Assembly: GCA_902577285.1 (NCBI GenBank)
Contig: CACGYL010000001.1
Span: 1 to 64,000 of the forward strand
Direction: 5' to 3'
Length of the DNA: 64,000 bases
DNA from: an uncultured Pelagibacteraceae bacterium
GTDB lineage: Bacteria; Pseudomonadota; Alphaproteobacteria; Pelagibacterales; Pelagibacteraceae
The notes beneath the pieces were generated by a model. The model was not told the DNA's origin, made no database searches, and was given only the letters and a program-made list of their open reading frames with translations. Shown here piece after piece: positions 1-8,482 of this stretch. The translations under genes were made by a program, and so were the position numbers. Position 1 is the first letter of the stretch, and every line of letters begins with the position of its first letter.

Positions 1-39
1 AAATTGATAGAGCAATAGTTATGAAATCAATGAAATCTG

Positions 40-972
40 CTAGTTAATTTCTCTACTCACCTTAGTTTTTTTTTGTTTTACTTTATCTCTCCAAATTATA
101 ATCATTCCAGCAAACACAATTACGAAAACTCCTGGAAATAATTGTTCCCAAGGAGCTTCATTAAAAAATAACCAGCCCAAAACAAATGATGAAGGAATAC
201 CAAAATATTCAAACGAAGCCATCTTACTTGCAGAGATTAATCTGTAAGAATAGATAAAAAGTATTGCTGCAGTACCTCCAAGAATACCAGTCAATGTCAT
301 AAGAAAAAAATCTTGGGTACTTTTTATTTCTGCATGTCCAGTGGTCAATAAAAAGAGTACAACACCACCAATTACATTAAATATTAAAGTATATAATTGA
401 ATTTTTGCTGTTGAGTGACCATCAGGTATAAATTTTAAAATTATCACACTTAATGCCCAAGCTATCGCAGTTAGAATTGGAAATATTGAGTAAAAACTAA
501 ATATGTCACTTCCTGGCTGAACAATTAAAACAACTCCAAAAAAACCTATAAAAATTGCAGACCATCTATAAATACCAACCTTATCCTTTAAAAAAATTAT
601 CGATAAAATTACAATGAAAAATGGTGAAGAAAATGTAAGAACCATAGCAGTAGCAAATTCTAAGTTAATAACAGAAATAAATATAAATATATTCATTGAT
701 AAGAAAGCCAAACCTCTAAAAAAGCTTAAGATAATGAATTTATTGTTTAGGTTCCTAAAAACTGAAATGTACTCTTTAGTAAATAAAATAAGTATAAATA
801 AAGGGATTACCCCCGCAATATTTCTGAATACTGCTAACTGAATTACAGTATATTCATTACCCAAAAACTTTATTACAACCATATACATATCCACACATAG
901 TATTGCTAAGAGCATGGTAAATATTGCTAAATATGTTTTTTTTAAATCTGTTTTTTCTGAAGAAATATTCAT
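40..972 (-). CDS. DMT-superfamily (EamA-type) inner-membrane transporter
   Basis: A 310-residue, very hydrophobic protein with about ten predicted membrane segments arranged as two EamA-like halves (roughly residues 15-150 and 165-300), the normal size for the drug/metabolite transporter superfamily. A charged tail (DKVKQKKTKVSREIN) follows the last helix. The family usually exports amino acids or other metabolites, but the substrate cannot be read from sequence. It is divergent from the alcohol dehydrogenase gene, with only 36 bases between the two starts, so their promoters must overlap. Two other EamA-type genes (3630 and 10876) occur in the first 12 kb. The family call is firm; the substrate is unknown. 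Confidence 0.9.
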   Translation of the reverse strand: MNISSEKTDLKKTYLAIFTMLLAILCVDMYMVVIKFLGNEYTVIQLAVFRNIAGVIPLFILILFTKEYISVFRNLNNKFIILSFFRGLAFLSMNIFIFISVINLEFATAMVLTFSSPFFIVILSIIFLKDKVGIYRWSAIFIGFFGVVLIVQPGSDIFSFYSIFPILTAIAWALSVIILKFIPDGHSTAKIQLYTLIFNVIGGVVLFLLTTGHAEIKSTQDFFLMTLTGILGGTAAILFIYSYRLISASKMASFEYFGIPSSFVLGWLFFNEAPWEQLFPGVFVIVFAGMIIIWRDKVKQKKTKVSREIN

Positions 973-1008
973 TTATAATTTTTTAAAATTGTATACTTTA
1001 TAAAAGAA

Positions 1009-2199
1009 ATGCAAAGTTTTAAACTTAACGAAACCGATATTCTATCCAATCAAGATTGGACGTTTCCGACTAATATTGCATACGGTCCAGGTAGATTGAA
1101 AGAAATAGGTGGTATCTGTAATAATTTAAATATTAAAAACCCTTTAATTGTTACAGATAAAGGTAGCACAAAATTACCATTTATAATTAATTTACAAAAT
1201 TATTTAAAAAGTTCTGATGTAAAATCCGATTTATTTTTTGATATATCTCCAAATCCAAGAGAAGATGAAGTTTCAAATGGTGTTAGTAAATTTAAAGATG
1301 GAAACCATGATGCTATAATTGCAATCGGTGGAGGCAGTGCCATGGATGGAGGAAAATTAATTTGCCTCACAGCAAACAATGACGTTCCATTAAGAGATTT
1401 TGAGTTTGAATTAACTCCACCTAACATTAGTAAGGATAACCCGTTCCCAAAAATTATAACTATTCCAACAACTGCTGGAACTGGAGCTGAAACAGAAATT
1501 TCAGCTATGGTTACTTATTTAAAAGAAGGCATGAAATTTTGTATGTGGCACCCAGATGTTAGACCTTCCTTAGCATTGTTAGATCCAGAACTAACTATTG
1601 GATTGCCAGCAAATTTAACGGCATGGACTGGTGCAGATGCTTTAATCCATGGTATAGAGGGTTATTGTGTTCCTGGTTTCAATCCAATGTGTGATGGCGC
1701 TGCTTTAGAAGGTTTATCTTTGATATCAAAATCTTTAGTCACAGCTGTAGAAGATCCTAGCAATATAGTTGCAAGAGGTGGAATGCATGTTGGATCTTGT
1801 TTAGCAGGAATTTCTTTTTTAAAAGGTTTAGGATTAGTACATGCTATTGCTCATATGGTTGGAGCCGAATACAATACTCATCACGGACTAACGAATGCAA
1901 TAATATTGCCTGTAGTTTTAAAATATAATCTACCAGGTATGGAAGAAAAAGTTAAAAGAATGTCAGAGGCTATGCAATTTAAAGATCATTCTGTAGATGC
2001 ATTTATATCAAACATTGAAAACATTCTTGATAGAATTAAAATTCCAAAAAGTTTGAGCGAAATTGGAGTCCCCGAAGATTGTGTTGATAGAATTGCTGAA
2101 AAATCAATGAAAGATCAAGCCTATGGACAAAATCCTAGAAAAGCAACTTTAGAAGAAATAAAGGAAATTACTCTAGCATCAATTAAAAAAGCTAGGTAA
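1009..2199 (+). CDS. Iron-containing alcohol dehydrogenase family protein
   Basis: A 396-residue group III (iron-dependent) alcohol dehydrogenase. The NAD(P)-binding GGGS motif is at residues 107-110. The four expected metal ligands are all present with FucO-like spacing: D210, H214, H278 and H292. The family oxidises or reduces primary alcohols and aldehydes in the cytoplasm. The ATG is followed 12 bases after the stop by an amidase gene, suggesting one operon running to the homocysteine methyltransferase at 4524. Which alcohol is used is unknown; maleylacetate reductase is a structural alternative but less likely given the intact iron ligands. Confidence 0.88.
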   Translation: MQSFKLNETDILSNQDWTFPTNIAYGPGRLKEIGGICNNLNIKNPLIVTDKGSTKLPFIINLQNYLKSSDVKSDLFFDISPNPREDEVSNGVSKFKDGNHDAIIAIGGGSAMDGGKLICLTANNDVPLRDFEFELTPPNISKDNPFPKIITIPTTAGTGAETEISAMVTYLKEGMKFCMWHPDVRPSLALLDPELTIGLPANLTAWTGADALIHGIEGYCVPGFNPMCDGAALEGLSLISKSLVTAVEDPSNIVARGGMHVGSCLAGISFLKGLGLVHAIAHMVGAEYNTHHGLTNAIILPVVLKYNLPGMEEKVKRMSEAMQFKDHSVDAFISNIENILDRIKIPKSLSEIGVPEDCVDRIAEKSMKDQAYGQNPRKATLEEIKEITLASIKKAR

Positions 2200-2211
2200 T
2201 AGTAAATTTTA

Positions 2212-3630
2212 ATGCTTGAAAATAAATCAGTTAAAGAAATTATTTCTTTAATTAAGAAAAAGGATGTTTCGGTAAAAGAAATAGTTGGCTTATATTTTGA
2301 AAGAATAAAAAAATTTAATTCATCTTTGAATGCTATTGTTTCAATTAAGGATGAAGAAGAAATAATTAAAGAAGCTGAGATTAAGGACAAAAATTTTGAC
2401 GAGAACAAGCCGTTATTTGGCTTACCTCTTGCCTCTAAAGATTTGCTAGATGTAGTTGGATTTCCAACCACTTATGGTTTTCCTGGATATAAAGATTATT
2501 TTCCAAAAAAAAATTCTATAATTGTTGACCGTCAAATAGATGCCGGTGGAATAATAATTGGAAAAACAAACACTGCTGAATTAGGAGTGGGCGCTCATAC
2601 AGCGAATAGATTATTTGGAATAACACCAAACATTTATGGAAATAGTCAATCATCTGGTGGATCAAGTGGTGGAGCTGGTGTTGCAGTTGCAGCAAATTTA
2701 CTGCCATTTGCTGATGGTACAGATATGATGGGTTCTTGTAGAACACCTGCTGCTTATGCAAATGTCTATGGTTTTAGACCAACACCAGGATTACTTCCCG
2801 ATTATAGAACAAATGAAAAAAAGAAAAATCTTCCGGTTATTTCAACACCAGGATGTCTTGCAAGAACACCTGATGATATGTCTATTCTTTTAGATGTCAT
2901 AGTTGGAGAACATAAAGAAGATCCAATTTCTTTCAGTTTAGATAATTCTTTCAGTGAGGTTAATTTAAGTGACCATGAATTTTCAAAAATAAAAATTGGA
3001 TGGTTATCTGACATGAATGGTAACTATCAATATGATCCTGAGATAATTGAAATATGTAACAAACAACTTAACAATCTTGAAAAGCATAAAGTTATAATTG
3101 AAAACTTAAAACCAAAAATAGATGCTAATAAATTATGGAATTGCTGGGGCACATTAAGAGCAAAAAGTATTTATGAGGATATTATTACAATGAATATCAA
3201 AGATGTTAACGAAATGACTCCACAGGCGTTATGGGAATACAATAAAGGTATCGAGCTCACAGAGGAAGATGTAAAATCTGCTCTTAACTTAAGAATTGAA
3301 TTATCAAATGATGTAAATAGTTTGTTTGGTGATTTTGATTTTTTAGCTTTACCATCTCAACAATCATTTCCTTTTGATAAAAATTTAAGACACCCAGAAA
3401 AAATAAATGAAAAATTAATGGACACGTATCATAGATGGATTGAAATACATATATTCGCTAGTCTTTTTTACTTGCCATCAATTTCTTTACCTATTGGTTT
3501 TAATAAAGATGGATTTCCAATAGGTATTCAAATTATAGCAAAAGAAAAAGAAGATTTAAAAGTGATATCTTTTGCAAAAAGATATGAAGAAATTTTTAAT
3601 TTTTCTAAAATTAAACCAAAATTAAACTAA
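2212..3630 (+). CDS. Amidase-signature family hydrolase (GatA-like amidase)
   Basis: A 472-residue amidase-signature enzyme. The Ser-cisSer-Lys triad can be placed with family spacing: K76, S151 within GGSSGG (149-154), and nucleophile S175 in GSCRTPAA. The length fits a stand-alone amidase or amide hydrolase better than the GatA subunit, and no gatB or gatC neighbours exist. Its stop overlaps the next start as TAATG, so it is translationally coupled to the DMT transporter downstream. It probably releases ammonia from a small amide; the substrate is not deducible. Confidence 0.87.
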   Translation: MLENKSVKEIISLIKKKDVSVKEIVGLYFERIKKFNSSLNAIVSIKDEEEIIKEAEIKDKNFDENKPLFGLPLASKDLLDVVGFPTTYGFPGYKDYFPKKNSIIVDRQIDAGGIIIGKTNTAELGVGAHTANRLFGITPNIYGNSQSSGGSSGGAGVAVAANLLPFADGTDMMGSCRTPAAYANVYGFRPTPGLLPDYRTNEKKKNLPVISTPGCLARTPDDMSILLDVIVGEHKEDPISFSLDNSFSEVNLSDHEFSKIKIGWLSDMNGNYQYDPEIIEICNKQLNNLEKHKVIIENLKPKIDANKLWNCWGTLRAKSIYEDIITMNIKDVNEMTPQALWEYNKGIELTEEDVKSALNLRIELSNDVNSLFGDFDFLALPSQQSFPFDKNLRHPEKINEKLMDTYHRWIEIHIFASLFYLPSISLPIGFNKDGFPIGIQIIAKEKEDLKVISFAKRYEEIFNFSKIKPKLN

Positions 3631-4523
3631 TGGTCAGACACAAACATCATTTTAAAATAGCTTTTGCGTTAGCAATAGCTGCTGGATCTTGGGGAGTTTA
3701 TTGGCTACCTCAAAGAATTTTAGAAGATGGGGGGCTTACTGGAGGTTGGGGAACAATTTCTCAAATGATGATCGGAATTTTATTACTTACACCCATCTCT
3801 TTGTGGAGAAAGTATAAAGGTCGTACATCTGGTTTAGAAATTCCTTTTGTTGGTTTTTTAACGGGCAGTGGTTTTATATGTTACGCATTAAGTTTCTTGC
3901 TTACAGATGTTGTACGAGCATTAATCATGTTTTACATGATACCTGTCTGGACGACTATTTTTGAAATATATTTTTTAAAAAAAAGACCAGGTTTAGAAAG
4001 AGTTTTAACTTTAAGCTTAGCACTAGGAGGTTTGTGGGTAGTTTTTAGTCAATCTAACATTATACCGTTACCACAAAATGCAGGAGATTGGTTGGCATTG
4101 GTAGGTGGTGTGCTATTTGGGGCTGGGTTAGTACGTTTAGAAATTTCCAAAACAGATGGTGTCTTTCCAGTAATCTTTTCTTTCTTTGTTTATGGGACAA
4201 TATTTAATATTTTTGCTGGCTTTATTTTAAAAGATTACTTAGGACCTATGCCACCGATTGAAGCTTTTACATCAATGTTTATTTTTTTAGTTCTTATTTC
4301 AGTATTTTATTTTATTCCTACCGGAGTAGTTATAATGTGGTCTCCATCTGTTTTAGGCGCAGGCCTTTGTGCAATATTATATTTAAGTGAAATAGTAGTT
4401 GGAGTTATATCAGCTGGAATTCTGACTGACGAAACATTTGGTTGGAGAGAAGTTGTTGGAAGTACAATGATTGTTGTAGGAGGAGTATTAGCTGTTGTTC
4501 TAGCACCAAAAGAAGAAAAATAG
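3630..4523 (+). CDS. DMT-superfamily (EamA-like) membrane transporter
   Basis: A 297-residue integral membrane protein with about ten hydrophobic segments and the two-half layout of EamA/DMT transporters, ending in a short charged tail (APKEEK). The start ATG shares its A with the amidase stop (TAATG), and the stop is followed directly by the ATG of the methyltransferase at 4524, so the three genes are tightly coupled. It may export a product of this pathway or import its substrate; direction and substrate cannot be told from sequence. Confidence 0.86.
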   Translation: MVRHKHHFKIAFALAIAAGSWGVYWLPQRILEDGGLTGGWGTISQMMIGILLLTPISLWRKYKGRTSGLEIPFVGFLTGSGFICYALSFLLTDVVRALIMFYMIPVWTTIFEIYFLKKRPGLERVLTLSLALGGLWVVFSQSNIIPLPQNAGDWLALVGGVLFGAGLVRLEISKTDGVFPVIFSFFVYGTIFNIFAGFILKDYLGPMPPIEAFTSMFIFLVLISVFYFIPTGVVIMWSPSVLGAGLCAILYLSEIVVGVISAGILTDETFGWREVVGSTMIVVGGVLAVVLAPKEEK

Positions 4524-5513
4524 ATGCTGTTTAAAGAAAAGTTTAAATCAAATTCAAAAATATTCTTAGATGGTGGAAATGGTTCCGAGATTGCAAACTT
4601 AGGAGGTGAGATGACACCAGCTTTTTCTGCATTAGCAACAATCACAGCACCAGAAATTGTAAGACAAGTTCATGAAAATTTTATGGATGCAGGCTGTGAT
4701 CTTATTACAGCAAATACTTTTAGCACTACAAGACACAATATGAATAGTATTAACAAAGGTAATGAAACAAAAGAGTTTATTGTTAGATCTGTCGATATAG
4801 CCAAAAAGGCAATTAAGAATAAGGGGAAAGAAAATATAGTTGGAATAGCAGGGAGTATGTCGAATTTTTTCTCACTGAAGGAAAATGAATTTGTTCCAGA
4901 TCCAAAGTACATACCTTCATTTAGAGAGGAAGAGAGAAATTATAAAGAGGCTGCTAAAATCTTAAAAGAAGAGGGAGTCGATCTTTTAATTCTAGAAATG
5001 ATATTAGATATAGATCACTCAAAAATCTTACTTAACTCTGCATTAGAAACTGGTTTACCTGTTTGGGTTGGACTTAGTTGCTGTATAAGCAAGTTTGATA
5101 ATAAGGTTATCGGAAGAAATTTTAGAGCTGAAAAAGAAAAATCACTTATTTATGATGAAAGTATATACAAAGAGCAACCAAAATTTATTCCTGATGATAA
5201 GATTGTTCTTTTAGATGATATTATGAAATCTCTAACAAATATCGGCGGAGATGTTTATGGTATTATGCATACTTGGCTTGTTGATGCCTTTGATGGATTG
5301 AAGGTGATTAAAAATAATTGGCAGGGTCCAATTATGTTTTATCCAGAGATACATAAGTTTGATACAAAAACACATAAGGCAACAGTGACATACGCTGAGG
5401 ATGAATTTGCTGATGAATGTGGAAAACTAATTGATGACCAAATTCAAATAATCGGAGGGTGTTGTGGTGTCACAGATAATCATCTCAAAAAATTAATTTC
5501 AAGGTATTCTTAA
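4524..5513 (+). CDS. Homocysteine S-methyltransferase family protein (paralogue 1)
   Basis: A 329-residue protein of the homocysteine-binding (BHMT/MmuM-type) barrel family. It opens with the typical LDGGNGSEIANLGG segment, and the three zinc-binding cysteines are represented by C186 or C187 and the GGCC pair near residues 313-314. Such enzymes move a methyl group from a betaine, S-methylmethionine or another donor to homocysteine, giving methionine. It starts at the base after the preceding stop, which leaves no room for a SAM riboswitch leader. A shorter paralogue lies at 7147. The methyl donor is not identifiable here. Confidence 0.85.
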   Translation: MLFKEKFKSNSKIFLDGGNGSEIANLGGEMTPAFSALATITAPEIVRQVHENFMDAGCDLITANTFSTTRHNMNSINKGNETKEFIVRSVDIAKKAIKNKGKENIVGIAGSMSNFFSLKENEFVPDPKYIPSFREEERNYKEAAKILKEEGVDLLILEMILDIDHSKILLNSALETGLPVWVGLSCCISKFDNKVIGRNFRAEKEKSLIYDESIYKEQPKFIPDDKIVLLDDIMKSLTNIGGDVYGIMHTWLVDAFDGLKVIKNNWQGPIMFYPEIHKFDTKTHKATVTYAEDEFADECGKLIDDQIQIIGGCCGVTDNHLKKLISRYS

Positions 5514-5521
5514 TTTTAATA

Positions 5522-6679
5522 TTAATTGTTAACTAAGTTTATCAACATATTAATCATATCAACTTTATAACTCTCTTTTGTTGCAGATTTTGTTTCTAAT
5601 ACTGAAAAAAATGCTGCGACTTTGCCGGTTTTAAAATTTGTTGCCAAAAACTGACCTCCATATCCAGAGTGTCCAATCATGTTACCTGATACCATTGTTG
5701 AATTTGAGTAATACAAATATTTATTTTTTGATAATTCCATGTATTTAGGTCCTAAATTTTTAATAGTTTTGTCTAAAAAAGAAGGTGATCCAACTTTTCT
5801 ATTTCCAACCCCCATACCTTTTCTTGCAAAAAGTAAACCCATTCTTAAAAAATCTCTTGTAATTAAACAACCACCACCAGACATCCATGGCATCCCATAT
5901 CTATCAGAGGCAATATATAAACCTTCTTCAAAGCCAGCAGCTTCAACTGCCGATAAAACCCAATCTCTTAAAGTTCTTCCACTTACCTTTTCTACAATTA
6001 ATCCAACTACATCAGTATTTGCAGATTTGTAAAATGCATATTGAGATCTATTTATTAAACTTTTGTTTTTAATTTTTTTGATTGTATTTAAATATTCTTC
6101 TTGGCTTAAATGATTTTTTAAATTTTTTGGTAGCCTCCAACCTCCAACAGGCTCATGTAAAAAGGAGGAAGAATATGCTTTAGTATAATCTTCGGTATAG
6201 GAATTTATAATATTCATATTCAAAACATCTTGTACTTTTGCATCAGCATAACCGCTTCCAATTTTAGGCAAATAATGTGAAACTTTTTTATTCAAATTTA
6301 TTGAATTATTTTTCACAAGTTCACCTACAAATAAGTTAACAAACATTTTAGTTATTGACATAATTGTCTGTGGTTGATTTTTTTTGAAATCTTTAGCGTA
6401 TTTTTCAAATAATATATTTTGACCTCTGCCAACGATTATTGAACAAAAAGATTTATTTTTGATCATTTTTTTTACCAAAGGTATTTTACCAATTTTATTA
6501 TTGGGTTTTGACTTTAGTTTTAATACTAGATCAGATCTTAGATAAAGACTGTACCTATTTATTTTATGTAAATTTCTGTAACCAAATCTTCTAGTTTTTG
6601 GAAGATTCCATAAAGCCTTATTATCTCTAATTGTATTTATTTCAGGATTTTTAACAGAGGCTAATTTTTTTATTTTCAA
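5522..6679 (-). CDS. Serine hydrolase, class C beta-lactamase fold (esterase-like)
   Basis: A 385-residue protein with the SxxK nucleophile motif SITK (S108-K111), a Y217-centred YKSAN motif and a GHSGYGG segment near residue 334 in the place of the KTG-like box. This pattern fits family VIII esterases and penicillin-binding-protein-like hydrolases better than true beta-lactamases. No clear signal peptide is seen; the N-terminus is basic (MKIKKLASVK). The proposed start is TTG in a TTGA overlap with the msrA stop, since no ATG lies nearby in frame. Translational coupling to msrA is therefore likely. Confidence 0.78.
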   Translation of the reverse strand: MKIKKLASVKNPEINTIRDNKALWNLPKTRRFGYRNLHKINRYSLYLRSDLVLKLKSKPNNKIGKIPLVKKMIKNKSFCSIIVGRGQNILFEKYAKDFKKNQPQTIMSITKMFVNLFVGELVKNNSINLNKKVSHYLPKIGSGYADAKVQDVLNMNIINSYTEDYTKAYSSSFLHEPVGGWRLPKNLKNHLSQEEYLNTIKKIKNKSLINRSQYAFYKSANTDVVGLIVEKVSGRTLRDWVLSAVEAAGFEEGLYIASDRYGMPWMSGGGCLITRDFLRMGLLFARKGMGVGNRKVGSPSFLDKTIKNLGPKYMELSKNKYLYYSNSTMVSGNMIGHSGYGGQFLATNFKTGKVAAFFSVLETKSATKESYKVDMINMLINLVNN

Positions 6680-7128
6680 TATTTTAAAGATTTTTTTTGT
6701 TCGTATTTCTGGTGATATCCTTCTGCTTTACAATAATTTTTTTCCTTGGATATTTTTGTTGATACCTTACCATTTAATTTTTTGTTCACTTCATTTAATA
6801 CTTTTTCAGCAATCTTTTTTTCTTCATCAGTATTATAAAATATTTCTGATCTATATTGAATTCCTACATAAGTACCTTGTCGATTTACTTGAGTAGAGTC
6901 GTGTAATTCAAAAAATAGATTTACCATGTCCTCATATGATTTTTCTTTTTCATCATATTGAACTTTCACAACTTCAATATGGCCAGTGTCACCACCGCAC
7001 ACAGCTTTATAGGTTACATTGGGATCATCTCCTCCACAGTAACCACATTCGGTAGAGATTATACCTTCAATACCTTCGTACTTAGTTTCATCCCAAAAAC
7101 AACCAATACCGCCAATAAATGTCTTCAT
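6676..7128 (-). CDS. msrA: Peptide-methionine (S)-S-oxide reductase MsrA
   Basis: A 150-residue MsrA. The catalytic motif reads GCFWD (C10) rather than the usual GCFWG/GCFWC. The body shows conserved GYCGG, TGHIEVV, HDSTQVNRQG and GIQYRSEIF stretches, and a likely resolving cysteine C133 lies just before AEGYHQKY. It repairs methionine sulfoxide in proteins after oxidative damage, using thioredoxin. The ATG at 7128 leaves almost no N-terminal extension, so the protein is cytoplasmic. Its stop overlaps the TTG start of the serine hydrolase. Confidence 0.93.
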   Translation of the reverse strand: MKTFIGGIGCFWDETKYEGIEGIISTECGYCGGDDPNVTYKAVCGGDTGHIEVVKVQYDEKEKSYEDMVNLFFELHDSTQVNRQGTYVGIQYRSEIFYNTDEEKKIAEKVLNEVNKKLNGKVSTKISKEKNYCKAEGYHQKYEQKKSLKY

Positions 7129-7146
7129 TATTTCTTAATTTATACT

Positions 7147-8061
7147 TTAGTTTTTTAAAATTGAAATGGCTTTAATTTCATCAACTCCTATTCCACAACA
7201 GCCACCTATAATTTGAGCTCCATCTTTAATCCAAGTTTTTACTTCATTTAAATAATCATTTGGAGTCATATCATCTATAAATCTCCAGTGTGGTTTTTCA
7301 TAATATCCTTTATTTGGATAAGCTCCTAGAGCTCCATCAAAATTTTCTCTCGCAGTTTTTATTGCCTTACCTGTAGTTTTAATATCAGAGTGGGCTACTA
7401 AAATTGGACCGTTATGAATTTTTTTAAAATTATTTATAGATTTTTCAAAATTTTCATAGACGTGAGTATCAGAGTCAATTGTATCGTTGTACCCAAGCAT
7501 TATTTGATTTTGATCATTCGTTACACACGATACCGACAACCAAACTGGTATACTTATCTTTGTAGAACAGTTTAACATTGTTTCCACAATATCTGCTTGA
7601 GAAGACATAGCCTCTAAAATAATTAAGTCTACTCCTTCACCTGATAAAATTTTAAGTTGTTCATCAAAGCCAGGTATCATTGCTTTAACTCCTAGTTTGT
7701 AAAAATTACCAAAAGTTGAAACGCTTCCAGCAAGAGCAACATCTTTGTTTGAATTTTTAATTGCATCTTTTGCAACTTGAACACTTTTTTTATTAAATTC
7801 CTCTATTAAGTCTTCATAACCATACTGTCTCATCGATATAGGTGTAGTACTATATGTATTTGTAGTTATTACATCAGCACCCGCATTTATATAATCTTCA
7901 TGAATTTTTCTTACTAATTCTGGATTATCTACTGAGCATTTTCCACACCACATTTTTTCATCCATTTTAGCGCCATTCTTTTCTAATTCAGCACCCATTC
8001 CACCATCTAAAATAATAGTTTTTTTATTTTCTAATTTTTCATGAATTGATGAATAAGACAT
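7147..8061 (-). CDS. Homocysteine S-methyltransferase family protein (paralogue 2)
   Basis: Second homocysteine-methyltransferase-family barrel, about 304 residues from the chosen ATG at 8061 (MSYSSIHEK). The frame stays open for 32 codons upstream, but that stretch lies inside the VOC gene, and family members begin about 15 residues before the conserved LDGGMGAELEKNGAKM segment, so the inner ATG is preferred. Zinc-ligand candidates are the Cys of SVSC and the terminal GGCC pair. It is the last gene of a five-gene minus-strand run from 11739, suggesting methyl transfer linked to the aldehyde and hydroxyacid dehydrogenases upstream. The methyl donor is unknown. Confidence 0.83.
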   Translation of the reverse strand: MSYSSIHEKLENKKTIILDGGMGAELEKNGAKMDEKMWCGKCSVDNPELVRKIHEDYINAGADVITTNTYSTTPISMRQYGYEDLIEEFNKKSVQVAKDAIKNSNKDVALAGSVSTFGNFYKLGVKAMIPGFDEQLKILSGEGVDLIILEAMSSQADIVETMLNCSTKISIPVWLSVSCVTNDQNQIMLGYNDTIDSDTHVYENFEKSINNFKKIHNGPILVAHSDIKTTGKAIKTARENFDGALGAYPNKGYYEKPHWRFIDDMTPNDYLNEVKTWIKDGAQIIGGCCGIGVDEIKAISILKN

Positions 8062-8065
8062 AGTA

Positions 8066-8452
8066 TTATTCTTTGCTATTTGTGAAGGTGCAAATTTTAT
8101 TTCCATCAAGATCACGTACATAAGAATAATAAACTCCTGATCCTTCTGGTCGTTCACCTCCTGATCCTTCGCTAGTACCTCCAGCTTTTAGACCTATTTC
8201 GTGAAATCTATCAACAACAACTCTTGAAGATGTTATAAATGATATTTGTGTTCCATTTCCAAAAGTTGCTTCTTTTTTATTAAAGGGTTTTGTAATGTAA
8301 AATTCTATTTCGTTTGTATCTTTTTTTCCATATGCTGCATAATCGTTCTCAACAGTTTCGTTTCTTGATAGTCCAATGACTTCCAAAACTTCATCATAAA
8401 ACTTAATAGCAGCATCTAAATTATTTGTTCCCACCATTACATAACCAATCAT
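8066..8452 (-). CDS. VOC/glyoxalase-fold small metalloenzyme-like protein
   Basis: A 128-residue protein of the vicinal-oxygen-chelate superfamily: it starts IGYVMVGTNNLDAAIKFYDEVL and ends YSYVRDLDGNKICTF, the standard beta-alpha-beta-beta-beta pattern. Members include glyoxalases, ring-cleavage dioxygenases and resistance proteins, so the reaction is undetermined. A GAGGTTGAG ribosome-binding stretch sits just before the ATG. It lies between the aldehyde dehydrogenase and the second homocysteine methyltransferase in the same operon. Confidence 0.85.
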   Translation of the reverse strand: MIGYVMVGTNNLDAAIKFYDEVLEVIGLSRNETVENDYAAYGKKDTNEIEFYITKPFNKKEATFGNGTQISFITSSRVVVDRFHEIGLKAGGTSEGSGGERPEGSGVYYSYVRDLDGNKICTFTNSKE

Positions 8453-8482
8453 CTCAACCTCAAATATCTTGAATATATTTTT

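Noticed and set aside
1-47. Possible C-terminal tail of a plus-strand gene ending at the TAA at 45-47 (IDRAIVMKSMKSAS) or at the TAG at 16-18.
   Set aside because: At most 15 codons are visible, two frames are equally possible, and no motif supports either.
4500-4524. SAM-V-type riboswitch leader for the homocysteine methyltransferase genes, expected in SAR11.
   Set aside because: Both genes start within 0-4 bases of the preceding stop, so there is no leader for it; none was seen elsewhere.
8062-8157. 32-residue N-terminal extension of the second homocysteine methyltransferase.
   Set aside because: It lies within the VOC gene and has no family similarity.
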